NCBI RefSeq assembly: GCF_963422355.1
Contig: NC_085103.1
Span: forward strand, 1,667,231 to 1,731,230
DNA: 64,000 nt
Direction of reading: 5' to 3'
From: Corticium candelabrum
Lineage: Eukaryota; Porifera; Homoscleromorpha; Homosclerophorida; Plakinidae
Below the pieces are notes generated by a model, which saw only the letters and a program-made list of their open reading frames with translations, searched no databases and had not been told where the DNA came from. Position 1 is the first letter of the stretch, and the number at the start of each line of letters is the position of its first letter. Shown here one piece after another: positions 39,792 to 55,400 of the stretch. A program made the position numbers and the translations under genes.

Positions 39792-42700
39792 ATGGGACAC
39801 CCGAGGTTCAATGTATTTTCACGTACGTGGCACGAGGATGAAATTGCAACGTTCTATGCAGCTATAAAACGCTTTGGAACGAGGATCCATTCTGCCGTAC
39901 TAGCGATTGCTCGCAGGATTGGAACGAAATCTCCCGTGCAAGTGCTGGGAATTCTGCATCAACTTGAAGACAGAGCAAGCTACACGTACGGGATGACCAC
40001 TTTAGCCGATGTCTTCTTGCACAGGCAGACAGACAGGTTGTAACAGACAGGTAGAGAGCCTAGGGTTCGTAGAGAGCCTAGTAGCAGTTGATATCAAATA
40101 GTGCAAGGTGACAGTGTAAATTATTCATCATGCAGACAGGTAGCTGGAAATGTTCTCAGACCCATATAAAGACTGACTCAAAGGGCAATTGATGGAAATT
40201 ATGCAGCAAGTTTTGCATGTCATCTGGTAAAATTTTGCAATGAAATATATTCCACCAAATTATTCAGCTGTGTTTTATTCATTGTTTCTAGGAAAGAGAA
40301 GAATTTCTCACACAACTTGCAGAAGAACTAACAGATGAGGATGAGTTAGCAGATGAAGAATCTGAGGCAAAGAAACTAATAGCTGAAGAAGAGAGAGCAT
40401 TCCTTGACGAAACACACAGAACATATGCATCACAGACCGGCGTCCTTAACCCTTATAACCTCATGAAATATTCAAGAAGGTATAGTGATCAGTTAATTAG
40501 CTCTTTCTGCTTGTTAGTCAGTGGTCGTGATATAAGTACAGTCAGTCCTCATTATTTCAACACTCTGATAAGGGTTTGCATGTGATCCATTGTATCATTT
40601 CTAGAGTATTTGAAATTTTGCCTAGTCAAACAGAACAGGATACAACCAACTTCTGAAAATATCAATTAAGAGCTGAGTGTGTAATCATAGAAAAGTAGTG
40701 AGAATTGGTGTATTGTATTTCCCCTAATAGTTGCCCATGTGTCTCTATATTTTCATAGTTCTGAAACATGGGGCATTATTTGAGCATGGGCACAATTCGA
40801 GCATGGGCCATTATTATTTCACAAGCTCAGAGACTGTTGAGTTGTTTGTTTGCATTCCATCACACTACACAAACAAACTACTTACTCTAAGCTTACACTT
40901 ACCCACTAGCTACTTTTGCTTTCACTTGAGGAGTAGCATTCTTGGTACTTTATATCTTCATCGTCACTCAGTAGTTCTATCTCGGTATTCATTCATCTCA
41001 ACCATACACATTGATAGACGTGCATGAATATAACTGGGTTTGAATACTACCCTAGTGGGGTACTAATCGAGCATGGGGCGTTGTTATTTAGTATAGTCTC
41101 ACCATGGGGCATTACTTGAGCATGAGGCACAATTTGCACGAGACAGGGCACTATTCGTGGAAATACAGTTATCAGTACATACTATGTACGTTATGCCATA
41201 AAAATTAACCAACTCATATATATGTGCTCATCCAACCATAAAAGTTTAAGTCCTCTTTGCAATTCTCCATGTTTGCATTGTATAAATTTGGCAAGACACA
41301 AAATTAACATTTTGATAATCTAGTTGGCACACCAGTGTAGAAAGTAATGGTAGGACATAGGATGATGTCCCACCAAATGTGTTGTTTGTCTGACCAAATA
41401 CTGCACCAGTGTTGGGACTTGTCTGGACAAAACATCCTTCCATACGCATATATGTTAATGTAAACCTTGTCTCTTAGCACGCACGGGTGTCGATGGTTTT
41501 GAGGACAGTCGCCCATGACGTGGCAAGTTCTAGCAACAGAATGGACTTAGGCGCCAACTATTTTGAGATCACGTGACCAGAGCAACATATCCACTTTTTA
41601 ATACTTGGATATCTTTTTAAATACCTACACAAAGTTCACAAAGGAAACAGATCTCTCTTCAAGACCAACAATCATGCATGCATTAATAGTTTCACATTCT
41701 ACTATGAAGTTCATTTTTAGATTGGTTATTGTACTAAAACCTCTCTCACATCAGCTGCTGTACTGCATGCATGCGCCGACACCTTACTTTTAGCTTCTGA
41801 ACAGATAAAATAATAGCATGCAACATGTCCGTCAATTAGTTGGTACCTCCAGTAAAATAGGTTGTACTACTCTACTGGATTATTTTTGCAGATGTGACAA
41901 CACAGTTCTCAGCAGGTCTATCCACGCCAAGACTACTGTATACATATGCAGTACTGGAGGCAGGAGTCTACTGACAACAGCTATAGGTGCCTGCCAACCG
42001 AAGGCTTAGCTGAGTCACTTCAATTTCTAGAGGTCTGTCGCCTAAAAGTCACGTCTTTGTTGCTAAAATGAAATTTCTGTCGCCAATTTTGGTGACATGG
42101 CACAACTTAGACACCCCTGGCACGTGATGGCCTTTCCAATGGTGTAACTGTTAATTTCATGAACTTAGGTGCCTACTAGTATGCTTTATCCAGAGAAAAC
42201 CTTAGCTCCCTTTAATGTCACTTCTCCCTTGGAAGTTGGTTGTAAAAATTACATGTAAAATGGCTGCAGGAGGGGAGGCACTTAATTAGACATGTAACAC
42301 CATAAAAATGTCCTACCAAGGCTCAGTTTGTCCGAGCCAAAATAGTTCCCTATTTTCCACACTGCATACGCTCTACTTGTGCAATGCATTTAGATATTCT
42401 ATTAAGCCAAACCAATTAAATTTCAATGGTTGGATTTGCCAGTCCAATTTTGAGTTTGACCAAAATTAAAATTTGAATGCGTATGTGCATTGCCATTTGT
42501 CTTTTGTAGCATTTGGTACATATTACTTATGAAAGCGAGTATCAATGGTAGGACAACTGACAACAGCATGTGATCCAGTCTGTGTCCCCCACATGCTGTG
42601 TTTTCCTTTTAGTATCTCTACACTCCATTTGGTTTTCGTGTTCTCTTTCTATGCTCTTGTGCGGCACCAAGAGAACTGCACATGCTCAGACCCCATGTTC

Positions 42701-43600
42701 TCATTATTTTTGAATTTTCATATTGATTGGTTGATTGGTCTGGCCTTCATACTATTAATTGTTTGATGAATGGACTGCACTTGAACATACAACTGTATGT
42801 AAAAATGATTTAACAGACACTTCTACGAGTACTATTTTATGTTCCATAATTGCATTATATTTATGAAAAGACTTAATAATATTACTTACATCCATAATCT
42901 GGTTATTTACATACTGCAAGGTCAATCATATTTGTGGATCATTGACATTTGTTTTGAATCATCGAGGATCAGATCTCTCAATTACAGTGAAGTGTGACCT
43001 AACTAGAGTAGTATACATAACCAAAAGCATACATAAATGGGTCGTGTTATGCAATATAAACTACACTTTAAGAATTACACTTCAGATATTGCAACAAACT
43101 GGAGATCACTCTAAATCAATTATTGCATTCTTTCCTCCTTGTTTCAGAATGTATGCTGATTTGTTGCCAGATCAGGAAGAAGACATCGTACTTCCTGCTG
43201 AGACATTGTGGTTCTTGGAAAAGAAAATGTGGACTTTCTGGGGCTAATATTGAAAGAAGCACATTGGATGTAAGGTCCTCAAGCAACTCCAAATTATTTT
43301 TATGCTAAGCAAGAAAACCGGTGTGGGGTGACCCACAGGTTTGTGTATTGAATTTTGTTTTATGGCATCTCAGTTTCACTCAAATCCAATATATCTCCAT
43401 TGTTACAGAGATTTACACTGAGAACTAAATCGGAGGTGATATGCGCTGCGATGCAGACAGTCCCAAATCGTGATTTGGACACATTCTTTAGCAGAATAGC
43501 TAAGTGTAGCATGACCCCATTTAATACCGAAGTACGTAATACATCTAGTGACGAAGACGATTCAGTGAAGAACGTGCAGGTAGGTAAACGACAATGATGA
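39792..43600 (+). CDS. SANT/Myb-like domain protein, partial gene model
   Basis: Exon 1 starts at the ATG at 39,792. It encodes a SANT/Myb-like helix set: WHEDEIATFYAAIKRFG, then aliphatic helices and IGTKSPVQV, the classic W...F...FG...I.TKS..QV pattern of DNA- or histone-tail-binding SANT domains. Exon 2, 40,292-40,479, is acidic (EELTDEDELADEESEAKKL) and ends NLMKYSR, joining in phase to exon 3 at 43,148 (MYADLLPDQEEDIVLPAE). A further acidic exon, about 43,409-43,578, ends in a GTAGGT donor. The exon 1-2 junction and the exon 3 end are not resolved. It could be a transcription factor of the RRN5/UAF kind, but that is inference. Intron 3 holds a 0.45-kb MITE. Confidence 0.5.
40713..41172. 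mobile_element. MITE with TGTATTTCC ends and GAGCATGGGGCATTATTT motifs
   Basis: Left end TGTATTTCCCCTAATAGTTG and right end matching its reverse complement (GGGCACTATTCGTGGAAATACAG). Inside, GAGCATGGGGCATTATTT-like units recur about six times, clustered at both sides (40,768-40,820 and 41,065-41,150). It sits in intron 2/3 of the SANT gene. Confidence 0.6.
41880..42116. repeat. Dispersed repeat, copy A (pair at 60,820-61,030)
   Basis: Its reverse complement matches 60,820-61,030 in order: GTCTAAGTTGT, CACCAAAATTGGCGACAG, CAAAGACGTGA, TGAAGTGACTCA, GCAGGCACCT, GTCTTGGCGTGG. The two copies are about 19 kb apart in opposite orientation. Probably a short interspersed transposon; ends not defined. 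Confidence 0.75.
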
Positions 43601-43732
43601 CTGACTAAACTGGAGAAATCAGCTACTATTGCAACACGAAAGCTCTTCTATATATATAAGAGACAGACAACATCTGTTGGTAGGGTATACCACTCTTTAC
43701 AATTGTATGCATATAGTCATTATTCAATTGTA

Positions 43733-44227
43733 CTAACTTGTTGTTTGAGTTGAAATCTGTTCTGGAGCAACTTTACCACAGACGCGCCATACTGATAATG
43801 CTTCAACTATGTGTCTCTCCAGTATCACATAATCAATGACATCACGCTCTTTCCAGTCATCCCCTCTCAGTAATTTTCCAAATCGGTGACGAACACCAAA
43901 CAACTGTATCAGGAGATTATATATGAGTACAATTAAGTCTAGCAAGTAAACTGCTTTATGGCCGACCTGTCTGGCATTGATGCGAACTGTGATTTGAGCA
44001 AAAAGTGTTTCCTTTGTAAGGACGGGTTCTATCCGAGCATCAACAATACGTGGACTAACTATTTGTTTCACAAACTTCCACACGAGCTGCTTGTCTGTAC
44101 ATTGTTTCTTAACACTCTAAAATGCACACAGCAGAATCAGTTTAATTAACAGTGCAAAGCAACTTGCACTAATCCCACCTGGTAAGCATTTTCAGTCATC
44201 AGTTCTTGTAGCTTCTGTTTGTTATTT
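43733..44227 (-). CDS. MRPL45: Mitochondrial ribosomal protein mL45, last three exons
   Basis: mL45 belongs to the large subunit of the mitochondrial ribosome and has a Tim44-like fold. Minus-strand exons 44,227-44,179, 44,116-43,967 and 43,903-43,733 join in frame. Visible landmarks: KLQELMTENAYQ; VWKFVKQIV...VDAR; ETLFAQITVRINARQ; then HRFGKLLRGDDWKERDVIDYV, ILERHI, WRVCGKVAP near the C-terminus, the usual mL45 ending (DRFGRL...DVLEYVVFE...WR.HGKI.P). Stop at 43,733-35. 5' exons should lie to the right of 44,230, but I could not identify them. The gene ends about 130-150 bp from the convergent SANT gene. Confidence 0.82.
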
Positions 44228-45537
44228 CTATGCACAACAATACACTGCATTTAATCATACACAATTAAACCGTTTTCCCTTCTTGGGAGCTCAAAAACCA
44301 AACCCCAATCTGTTCGCAAATGGTGCATGCTACGTACATGTCGAAATTTTAGTCATGATCAAGATAACATTGACAATATACTTGACATACATGCTCAGAT
44401 TTATTAGGCTGTCTACAGTATTTAACTTAATTAATTAGAAGTAGATTGACTAAGCAAATGTGATGGCCAGGAAAAGTGACATTGAATGCCCATTATCTCT
44501 GCAAACATTTATTGAATTATTAAACATGCACATCCATTTATTGAAATTGTAAGAAGCAGGACAGTCTTGATTACAGTTCACAAAACGTTTGAAACTGCAC
44601 AGTTACATTCTCATTCCAATGCATGAATTCTTGCATTTGTTGGGTATGTGTTTAGTACAGAATATTCGACAACATGACTGATTACCACAGTCACGTGAGT
44701 AATTCAATATCACTAACTTTGGCCGACTTGTATGACCTAAGTGACATGATCTCGAGGATATAGTTGCCCCATTCTTAACTCAGGCTAAGTTTTATGATTT
44801 TCACACCTTGAAAAGTGTCAATTACTTTTGTTCCACCAACTCTGATACCCTGAATTTCATGCCCCAGAAACAACTGTTGAAGCTTTTAGACCATGTGCTG
44901 ACCATGATTGACAAAAATGTAATTGTAAGTTTCTTAATTAATTAATTCAGTTCAATAAATGAATCACAGCTACATTATACAGAAGTATAGTACTGTTTCA
45001 CACTAGATCCCAATTGTTGTTATCCCAAAGTCACCTAGCAATGTCCAAAGATCACTCAGTTTCAGTGATGTATGACAAAGTTCACTGTGTACATAGTTGG
45101 ATTCTAAATTATCATTGTAAGCACAACTAATGCTAAAGTATTTGTCAGATCTCGAAATGTAGCAGGTCAACTTGTACCAGAAATATATAATTTAGCCATT
45201 AGAATGTTTGACTTCTAGCAATTTGAGTATCTCATCTTGAGGTTGCAGTACGTTGTTGTATCTCAAGTTCATCAACCAAACAATACACAGGCAGAGCATT
45301 TTGGCTGGCATCTGGCAAACGCATCCATGAAATCAGTGGCACAGCACTCAACGACAACCAAATGGCAACCTTTGGGAGACCATTTTAAAGACTTGCCTCT
45401 AAGTCTTGCAACTAAAATAAATGTCAGAATAGATGACTGTCACGCCATATCAATTAATCAATTAATTATGTTAATTATTGGCATTACCTTTAGGAAAACT
45501 ACACCTCTAACAGCTTTAAATGTATGCACGCACGCAC
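44228..45537. other. Probably MRPL45 upstream introns/exons, not resolved
   Basis: Given the missing N-terminal half of mL45 on the minus strand, exons are expected here, but none could be supported by both splice sites and protein similarity. AT-rich otherwise. Confidence 0.3.
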
Positions 45538-49552
<4,015 letters not shown>

Positions 49553-49553
49553 A

Positions 49554-49634
<81 letters not shown>

Positions 49635-49684
49635 TATACATACATACATACATACGTACGTACATACAATACATACATACATAC
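49553..49684. repeat. (AT)n and (TATG)n/(CATA)n microsatellites
   Basis: About 25 AT units pass into TATG and then CATA tetranucleotides that border SINE copy 2. Confidence 0.95.
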
Positions 49685-50015
49685 ATTTTTTGTACCTACG
49701 TACATACAAGAGTCCCTAAGTTTCAGGTTCGATACTGCAATGACTATGCTACGATGCTACAATGCTACAATGTTACAATGCTACAATGCTACAATGATAC
49801 AATACTATGATGCTACAATGCTATCAGCGGTCTCTGTCTATATGTGACTTCTTCTTCTTGGACAGAACTGACACTTCGGAGAGAGAGGCAATTGTATGTT
49901 AGTTCCTTGCCCAGGGGAATTTATGTATGTGGCTCTCCCGCACTCATGCAAACTCTGACCCGAAGGTCCCGGATAAAGCCAGTCTCCAACTGCACATTCT
50001 AACCAATTGAGCCAC
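49685..50015 (-). mobile_element. tRNA-derived SINE, copy 2
   Basis: Reverse complement of copy 1. The head reads GTGGCTCAATTGGTTAGAAT on the minus strand, ending at 50,015. It has the same body (GGAACTAACATACAATTG, then CAGTTCTGTCCAAG) and tail, and contains a private 8-bp tandem array (GCTACAAT, about nine imperfect units, 49,748-49,826). Confidence 0.8.
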
Positions 50016-50127
50016 ATACATGATGATGGCATGTCCACTGATAACTTTGATGACTCTCTTTAGTGTCCTCTGTGTCTCTGGTGACCACATACATACATAC
50101 ATACATACATACATACATACATAAATA

Positions 50128-50428
50128 CATTTTTTTGTTTCTTGTTTACAATGACCCTTAGGGCCCAGGTTAGATCTTGCAATCACTATTCTGCAATCTA
50201 ACACCGCAATTTAACACTGCAATCTAACACTACTGTATCAGAAGTCACTATCAGAAGTCACTGTGACGTACTTCCCTCTTGCTGTACTTGCTGTAGATAC
50301 TTGCTGTAGACAGAACCTGACACTCCGGAGAGAGAGGGTATTGTATTGGCCCTCCCGCACTCGAATTTTGACCCGAAGGTCCCGGATGTGGCCAATCTCC
50401 AAATGCACACTCTAACCAATTGAGCCAA
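50128..50428 (-). mobile_element. tRNA-derived SINE, copy 3
   Basis: Head TTGGCTCAATTGGTTAGAGT on the minus strand ending near 50,428; tail near 50,128 with GGGCCCAGGTTAGATCTTGC on the plus strand. Private tandem motif TGCAATCTAACAC near 50,190-50,235. Bordered on both sides by CATA repeats (50,083-50,127 and 50,436-50,540). Confidence 0.8.
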
Positions 50429-50638
50429 ATACATACAATATATATATATATATACACACACACAGACACACACACACATACAAACATACATACGTACATA
50501 CATACATACATACATACGTACATACTTACATACATACATATACATATGTTTGTGCAATCGTCCTTTCTTCAAAACTATAATTAGCTATAGTTTACTAGTG
50601 CTTGACAGGCATAAGTTGAGAAGTCAAATGCATTTTAG

Positions 50639-53600
50639 GTGTACAAGGAAATCCATTGCAAAACACAGACGGACCTATGCCATCTTATGAAGATGAAATG
50701 TCTGGCAACTTTCCGTTGTTACATGAAAATAGACGTTCCGAATGCACTGTTTTCAGCAATACACTGGAATCAGTTCAAAGATCAAAACAGAAGTTTGTAA
50801 CATTTGACTGTCTTGTTCACCGATTCCAGGGATACTGTGAATACATCTTGGCTCGTGACTGCACTGGAGGTCTCTTTGATATTCATATCGAAAACGATCC
50901 TCTCCTTCATAGTGCTATACGGAGTGCCGTAGTCGGTGGGGTTGCGGTACGTGCAGAAGGAGTAGGCGTGATTAAAGCAATCTTTGCTCGAGAGAAAGTA
51001 AAAGTTTATATGAACGGCAAACGTATAAAGTGGCCATCAACTATTGACACAGCCGACGGTTCACGTGTGCTGCTGTCTACTGACGCAGTCGAAGACCGAG
51101 TTGAGATCTTTTTGGCAGCTACAGATGTAAAAATAGTTTTGGTAGGACAAACCAAAATTGTCGTTTCTGTTCCGCCGTCATTCAAGAACAAAACGTGTGG
51201 ACTGTGCGGTAACTTCAATGGCAACCCAAACGACGACCTTATGATGCCCAGTAGGAAGTCGTTGAGCATCAGCAGCGTGAATGATTCAACATCAGCTATT
51301 TCTATCTCCAACGTCCACAAATTTGGACTCCAATGGACTGCCGTAAGCAGAGAAAGACTGATATTGCTCCGTAATGACGACTGTCGAGATCCCACCGACG
51401 TCTCCTATTGTGAACTGCCAAATCAGAGAACAAATGTGGAACGGTTTTGTCATGTCATTATTGATCCAAAGGGCCCATTTGCGGAATGTCACCCTTATAC
51501 CGCTCCCGGTTTGGCTTACAGGAAATGTGTGCTTATAGGTTGCTTGCATCGTGGAAATAAGACAAAAGCTTGCTCCACAATTCGATCATATCAAATTCAA
51601 TGCCAACAATGTAACAAAAAATTCTATTCAGCGATTGTGCCCGAATGCTGTAAGCCTCTTGTCCAAATATCTTTTAGCAGAAAGAGTTCTAGGTTTCTTT
51701 TGCAATTGTAGATAAACCGTGCAGTGTTCTTGAAGCTCCCGCACATGGTTTCAAAGTAGGCAATGGACACTCTCCAGGAGATGTCGTCACTTTTGTCTGC
51801 ATTGCCGGATACGATGTGTCCGGAGCGAATTCCCGTACGTGCCATACCGACGGTTCTTGGAGCGGTCAACCTGAAACATGTACTGGTAAGGTATTTGCAA
51901 TGTATATTAAGAAGCTAAGATTCTACGCTGCAATTTATGTTTGCAGACATCGACGAATGCCGTACAAGGCAACATGTCTGTGACCCCAATAGTCACTGCG
52001 TCAATACTTATGGCAGTTACAAATGCGTGTGCAATGCATGTTACTCTTGGAATGGAGATTCTTGTGAAGTAATTCAATGCCCTAGTTTCCTACCTCCCGT
52101 CCATGCCAGACTAGAATATCGTGGATTTGAGGGAGGGCGTAGAGCTTGTAACACTATTGTCAAGTATGTGTGCTTACCTGGTTACAAGATTTCTGGATCA
52201 AGCGAAATCAAATGTAAAAATACAGGAAATTGGAGCGACGCACTTCCATCATGTGTAGGTTAGTATTCGCATATTAAAATCGTGCTTCTTTTTTCCATTC
52301 AAGTCAATCAATACAATTGACTTTATTTTGAACATGTTTAAAATTAAAATAAAAAATCACGTAATGCAATTTATGTTGTGTTATGCAGACATTGACGAAT
52401 GCCGTCAAAAGTCCCATTTCTGTGACCCAAATAGTCACTGCGTCAATACTTATGGCAGCTACAAGTGCGTGTGCAATCCATGTTACTCTTGGAATGGAGA
52501 TTCTTGTGAAGTAATTCAGTGCCCTAGTTTCGTACCTCCCGCCCATGTCAGACTAGAATATAGTGGAAATGAGGAAGAACTTACAGCTTGTGACAGTACT
52601 GTCAGGTTTGAGTGCTTACCTGGTTACGGACTTTCTGGATCAAGCGAAATCACATGTAATAATACAGGAAATTGGAGCGACACTCTTCCATCATGTGTAG
52701 GTTAGTATTTGCATATTAAAATGGTGCTTCTTTTTCCAATCAAGTCAATTAGAACCATTGACTTTATTTTAAACATGTTTAAATTAAAATAAAACATCAC
52801 GTAATGCAATTTATGTTGTGTTATGCAGACATTGACGAATGCCGTCAAAAGTCACATTTCTGTGACCCAAATAGTCACTGCGTCAATACTTACGGCAGCT
52901 ACAAGTGCGTGTGCAATCCATGTTACTCTTGGAATGGAGATTCTTGTGAAGTAATTCAGTGCCCTAGTTTCGTACCTCCCGAACATGCCAGACTAGAATA
53001 TAGTGGAAATGAGGAAGAACTTACATCTTGTAAAACTACTGTCAGGTTTGAGTGCTTACCTGGTTACGACCTTTCTGGACCAAGCGAAATCACATGTAGT
53101 AATACAGGAAATTGGGGCGACGCACTTCCATCATGTTTAGGTTAGTGGTTGATTCCTAATGACAGCTTGTCTAAAAAATAAAACGATTTAGTTAATGAAT
53201 CAATGTTAACTATCTTACATCATATAATAATCAGGATTAATTCTATTTTTATAACGCATTAGAATATAATATGGTTAAAATAAATATGCAATTATTATAA
53301 TTAAAATAAAAATTTGTAATTATTATAAACAGCCGATATGATATGAACTCTTCTTTGCAGACATTGACGAGTGCTCCCAAAGGCATCCTTGCGACAAAGC
53401 TCACGGACTTTGCCAAAACACGATAGGTAGTTATCGGTGCACTTGCAAGCTTGGATACTATGGAAATGGCTACACGTGTATTGGTGACGTTTATGCTGTT
53501 GAAGGACGAGTAATGGATGCTTCTACTAATGACTTCATTAGTGGAGCGGTCGTTTCCCTTGGACCGAGATCAACAACCTCAAACAGCGAAGGCGTTTTCC

Positions 53601-54327
53601 GGTTTTTCAACGTTCCTGCTCTTTATTACATATTGAATGCGTCTGCAGATGGCTATGTGTCTAACTCAAAAATCCTTCATGTAACTGGCAATATTACGAA
53701 AGGCACAGTCGCTGACATTATAATCACTAGAGTGTTGGAATCAGGTAGACCGAATTAATTAATTCCCAATTGTGTTATGTGACGTCATAGTCTACTTAGA
53801 TACTTGGAAGATCGTACTTTCGTGGGGTAAAGTACCAAGTGATCTCGATGCCTACTTGGTACTCCCAGAACCTTATAGTAAGCACGTCAGTTACGACAAC
53901 AAGAAAGTGCAATCTAAATATGGAACGATCACTTTGGATACCGATAGTAAAGCACAATTCGGCTATGAAACTATATCAAGTAAGTAAAGAGGTTTAACCT
54001 ATATCTGTAATAAAAAGTAATGTTGTATTTTTGTATTTTTTAGTTACCGAAGGAGTTGAGCCTGGCGTATACGGACATTACGTTGATTCATATTCGCATC
54101 CGTACTACGATTTTCGCAAAGGAAATGGAACTGTAGAGCTATACAATGGAAGCTTTAAAGTGGCCACCATTCGTTTACCATATCATAGCAAAAGGAAACA
54201 CTGGGTTACATTCCAAATATTTACTTCACTCAAAACGTTCCAGGTTATTGACAAGATCACCGACGATTATAAAAGCTTGTTCGCAGAAAAAGCTGAAGAA
54301 TTTCGTCTGGATGAGACTCAAGGCTAA
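50639..54327 (+). CDS. Secreted VWD-C8-CCP-(EGF-CCP)x3-EGF-CarboxypepD_reg-YfaP protein, 3' exons
   Basis: Exons: 50,639-51,649; 51,712-51,885; 51,947-52,258; 52,389-52,700; 52,829-53,140; 53,361-53,744; 53,800-53,979; 54,044-54,327. All junctions are phase 1 and join in frame to a stop at 54,325. Exon 1 has a von Willebrand D domain (CGLCGNFNGNPNDD) and a C8 cysteine region; exon 2 is a CCP/sushi module; exons 3-5 each encode a calcium-type EGF (DIDEC) plus CCP; exon 6 an EGF and a carboxypeptidase-regulatory-like fold (GAVVSLG...GVFRFFNVP); exons 7-8 a YfaP/DUF2135-like domain (VLSWGKVPSDLDAYLVLP). Uniform phase-1 introns are typical of shuffled extracellular proteins. The first visible exon starts in phase 1, so signal-peptide exons lie upstream and are not identified. 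Likely extracellular matrix or surface adhesion. Confidence 0.88.
51947..53140 (+). repeat. Triplicated 312-bp EGF-CCP exon with its intron
   Basis: Three exons of exactly 312 bp start at 51,947, 52,389 and 52,829 (spacings 442 and 440). The intervening introns are also near-identical (both contain TTAGTATT.GCATATTAAAAT.GTGCTTC and ATGTTTAAA..TAAAATAAAA), so the unit duplicated is exon plus intron. Copies 2 and 3 are most alike. Confidence 0.95.
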
Positions 54328-54487
54328 ACAGCTTGGATGTTGCCTGTAGTATATCGACTAGTTTGGTAAGTTAGAAGATGTAACGACTGGTGTATACACG
54401 ATTGCGTTGAAATAATGTCTTAAGTTACGTTCAGTTACAGGCGTGTACATATGGGGGTTGTAGAATCGATTCAAAATGGTGTCTGGG

Positions 54488-54580
54488 ATGGTACCGCCTC
54501 TTTTCAATATATTGCGGTTGGTCTTAGAACTAGCATTAGTGTTCAGTTTCATACCATCCCAATTACGGCTGTAATCCAAC
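54488..54580. repeat. Inverted repeat pair, left member
   Basis: Matches the reverse complement of 55,305-55,400 (TACCGCCTCTT.TCAATATATTGCGGTTGGTC.TAGAAC.AGCATTAGTGTTCAG), about 85% identity by eye. The pair encloses 0.72 kb that holds a CpG-rich segment and a hairpin MITE, so the whole may be a composite element. Confidence 0.8.
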
Positions 54581-54799
54581 GAAGACATCTCATGCATTTT
54601 GTGATAGTGATTTGCTGTATACCAAAGAGTACTGTACACAAACGATGACGCTCTTCACGCAAAATCACGTCCCTACACGTTGTGGTTTGTATTAAGCGAC
54701 GTCAACTTTTAGTAGCGGCTTTAGAGCGGTTTTTCTAATGCGCGAACCGATGGTTCGTCATGTGCACTTTATAGCATGCTCAACTTCTTCATGATCACG

Positions 54800-54960
54800 T
54801 CTACTAGACAAAGTCTCGCGGTGAATTCACGGCGAAGTTTTGTCGCGATTTCGCGGCAAGTTGACATAAAATCCGCGACGAGTCACAACGGATGGGCGCA
54901 TCGCGAATTTTTATCGCGATTTCGCAACGATTAACCACGACTCGCCGCGATCAGACACGT
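54800..54960. other. CpG-rich segment with TCGCGATTTCGC repeats
   Basis: Many CpGs in otherwise AT-rich DNA: TCGCGATTTCGC occurs at about 54,843 and 54,916, with CGCGGTGAATTCACGGCG, CCGCGACGAGTC and CTCGCCGCGATC nearby. No ORF of note. Confidence 0.6.
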
Positions 54961-54982
54961 GCCGATCACTTCCGCAGCACCA

Positions 54983-55160
54983 TCAAGCCCGGTTCACAGT
55001 ATTGACGCAGACGCTCAGCTGAGCGTCAACATCAAAGACACCGCCTTGACGCCGGCGGTATCGTGTGATGTTGACGCTGGAATAAGATTCATTTCTATTC
55101 CAGCGTCAGCGTCAGCGTTAACGTCGGCGTCAGCGTCATACTGTGAACGAGGATTAAGTA
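54983..55160. mobile_element. Hairpin MITE with CCCGGTTCACAGTA ends
   Basis: Left end AGCCCGGTTCACAGTATTGA, right end TCATACTGTGAACGAGGATT, an imperfect inverted repeat. The interior is GACGC/GCGTC-rich and self-complementary (GACGCTCAGCTGAGCGTC; GCGTCAGCGTCAGCG). Confidence 0.75.
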
Positions 55161-55304
55161 AGAGAAGGTGTTTCTTTCGCGTTCCCTAGTACACATAAAC
55201 GATGAAACCGTAGCTACAGTAAACACAGGGGTACCCGAGCAGCGGTATGGGACACGATGTTCTAGCGTAACATGTCTTGATTAGTCGTTCCTAAGAAATT
55301 ACCG

Positions 55305-55400
55305 CCGTAATTGGAAAGATATGCATTTATGAATCTGAACACTAATGCTTGTTCTAGGACCAACCGCAATATATTGAGAAGAGGCGGTAAAATCCCAGAC
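55305..55400. repeat. Inverted repeat pair, right member
   Basis: Reverse complement of 54,488-54,580. Confidence 0.8.

Noticed and set aside
51947..53140. CRISPR-like or satellite array
   Set aside because: The repeat units are coding exons with conserved splice sites and EGF/CCP cysteines.
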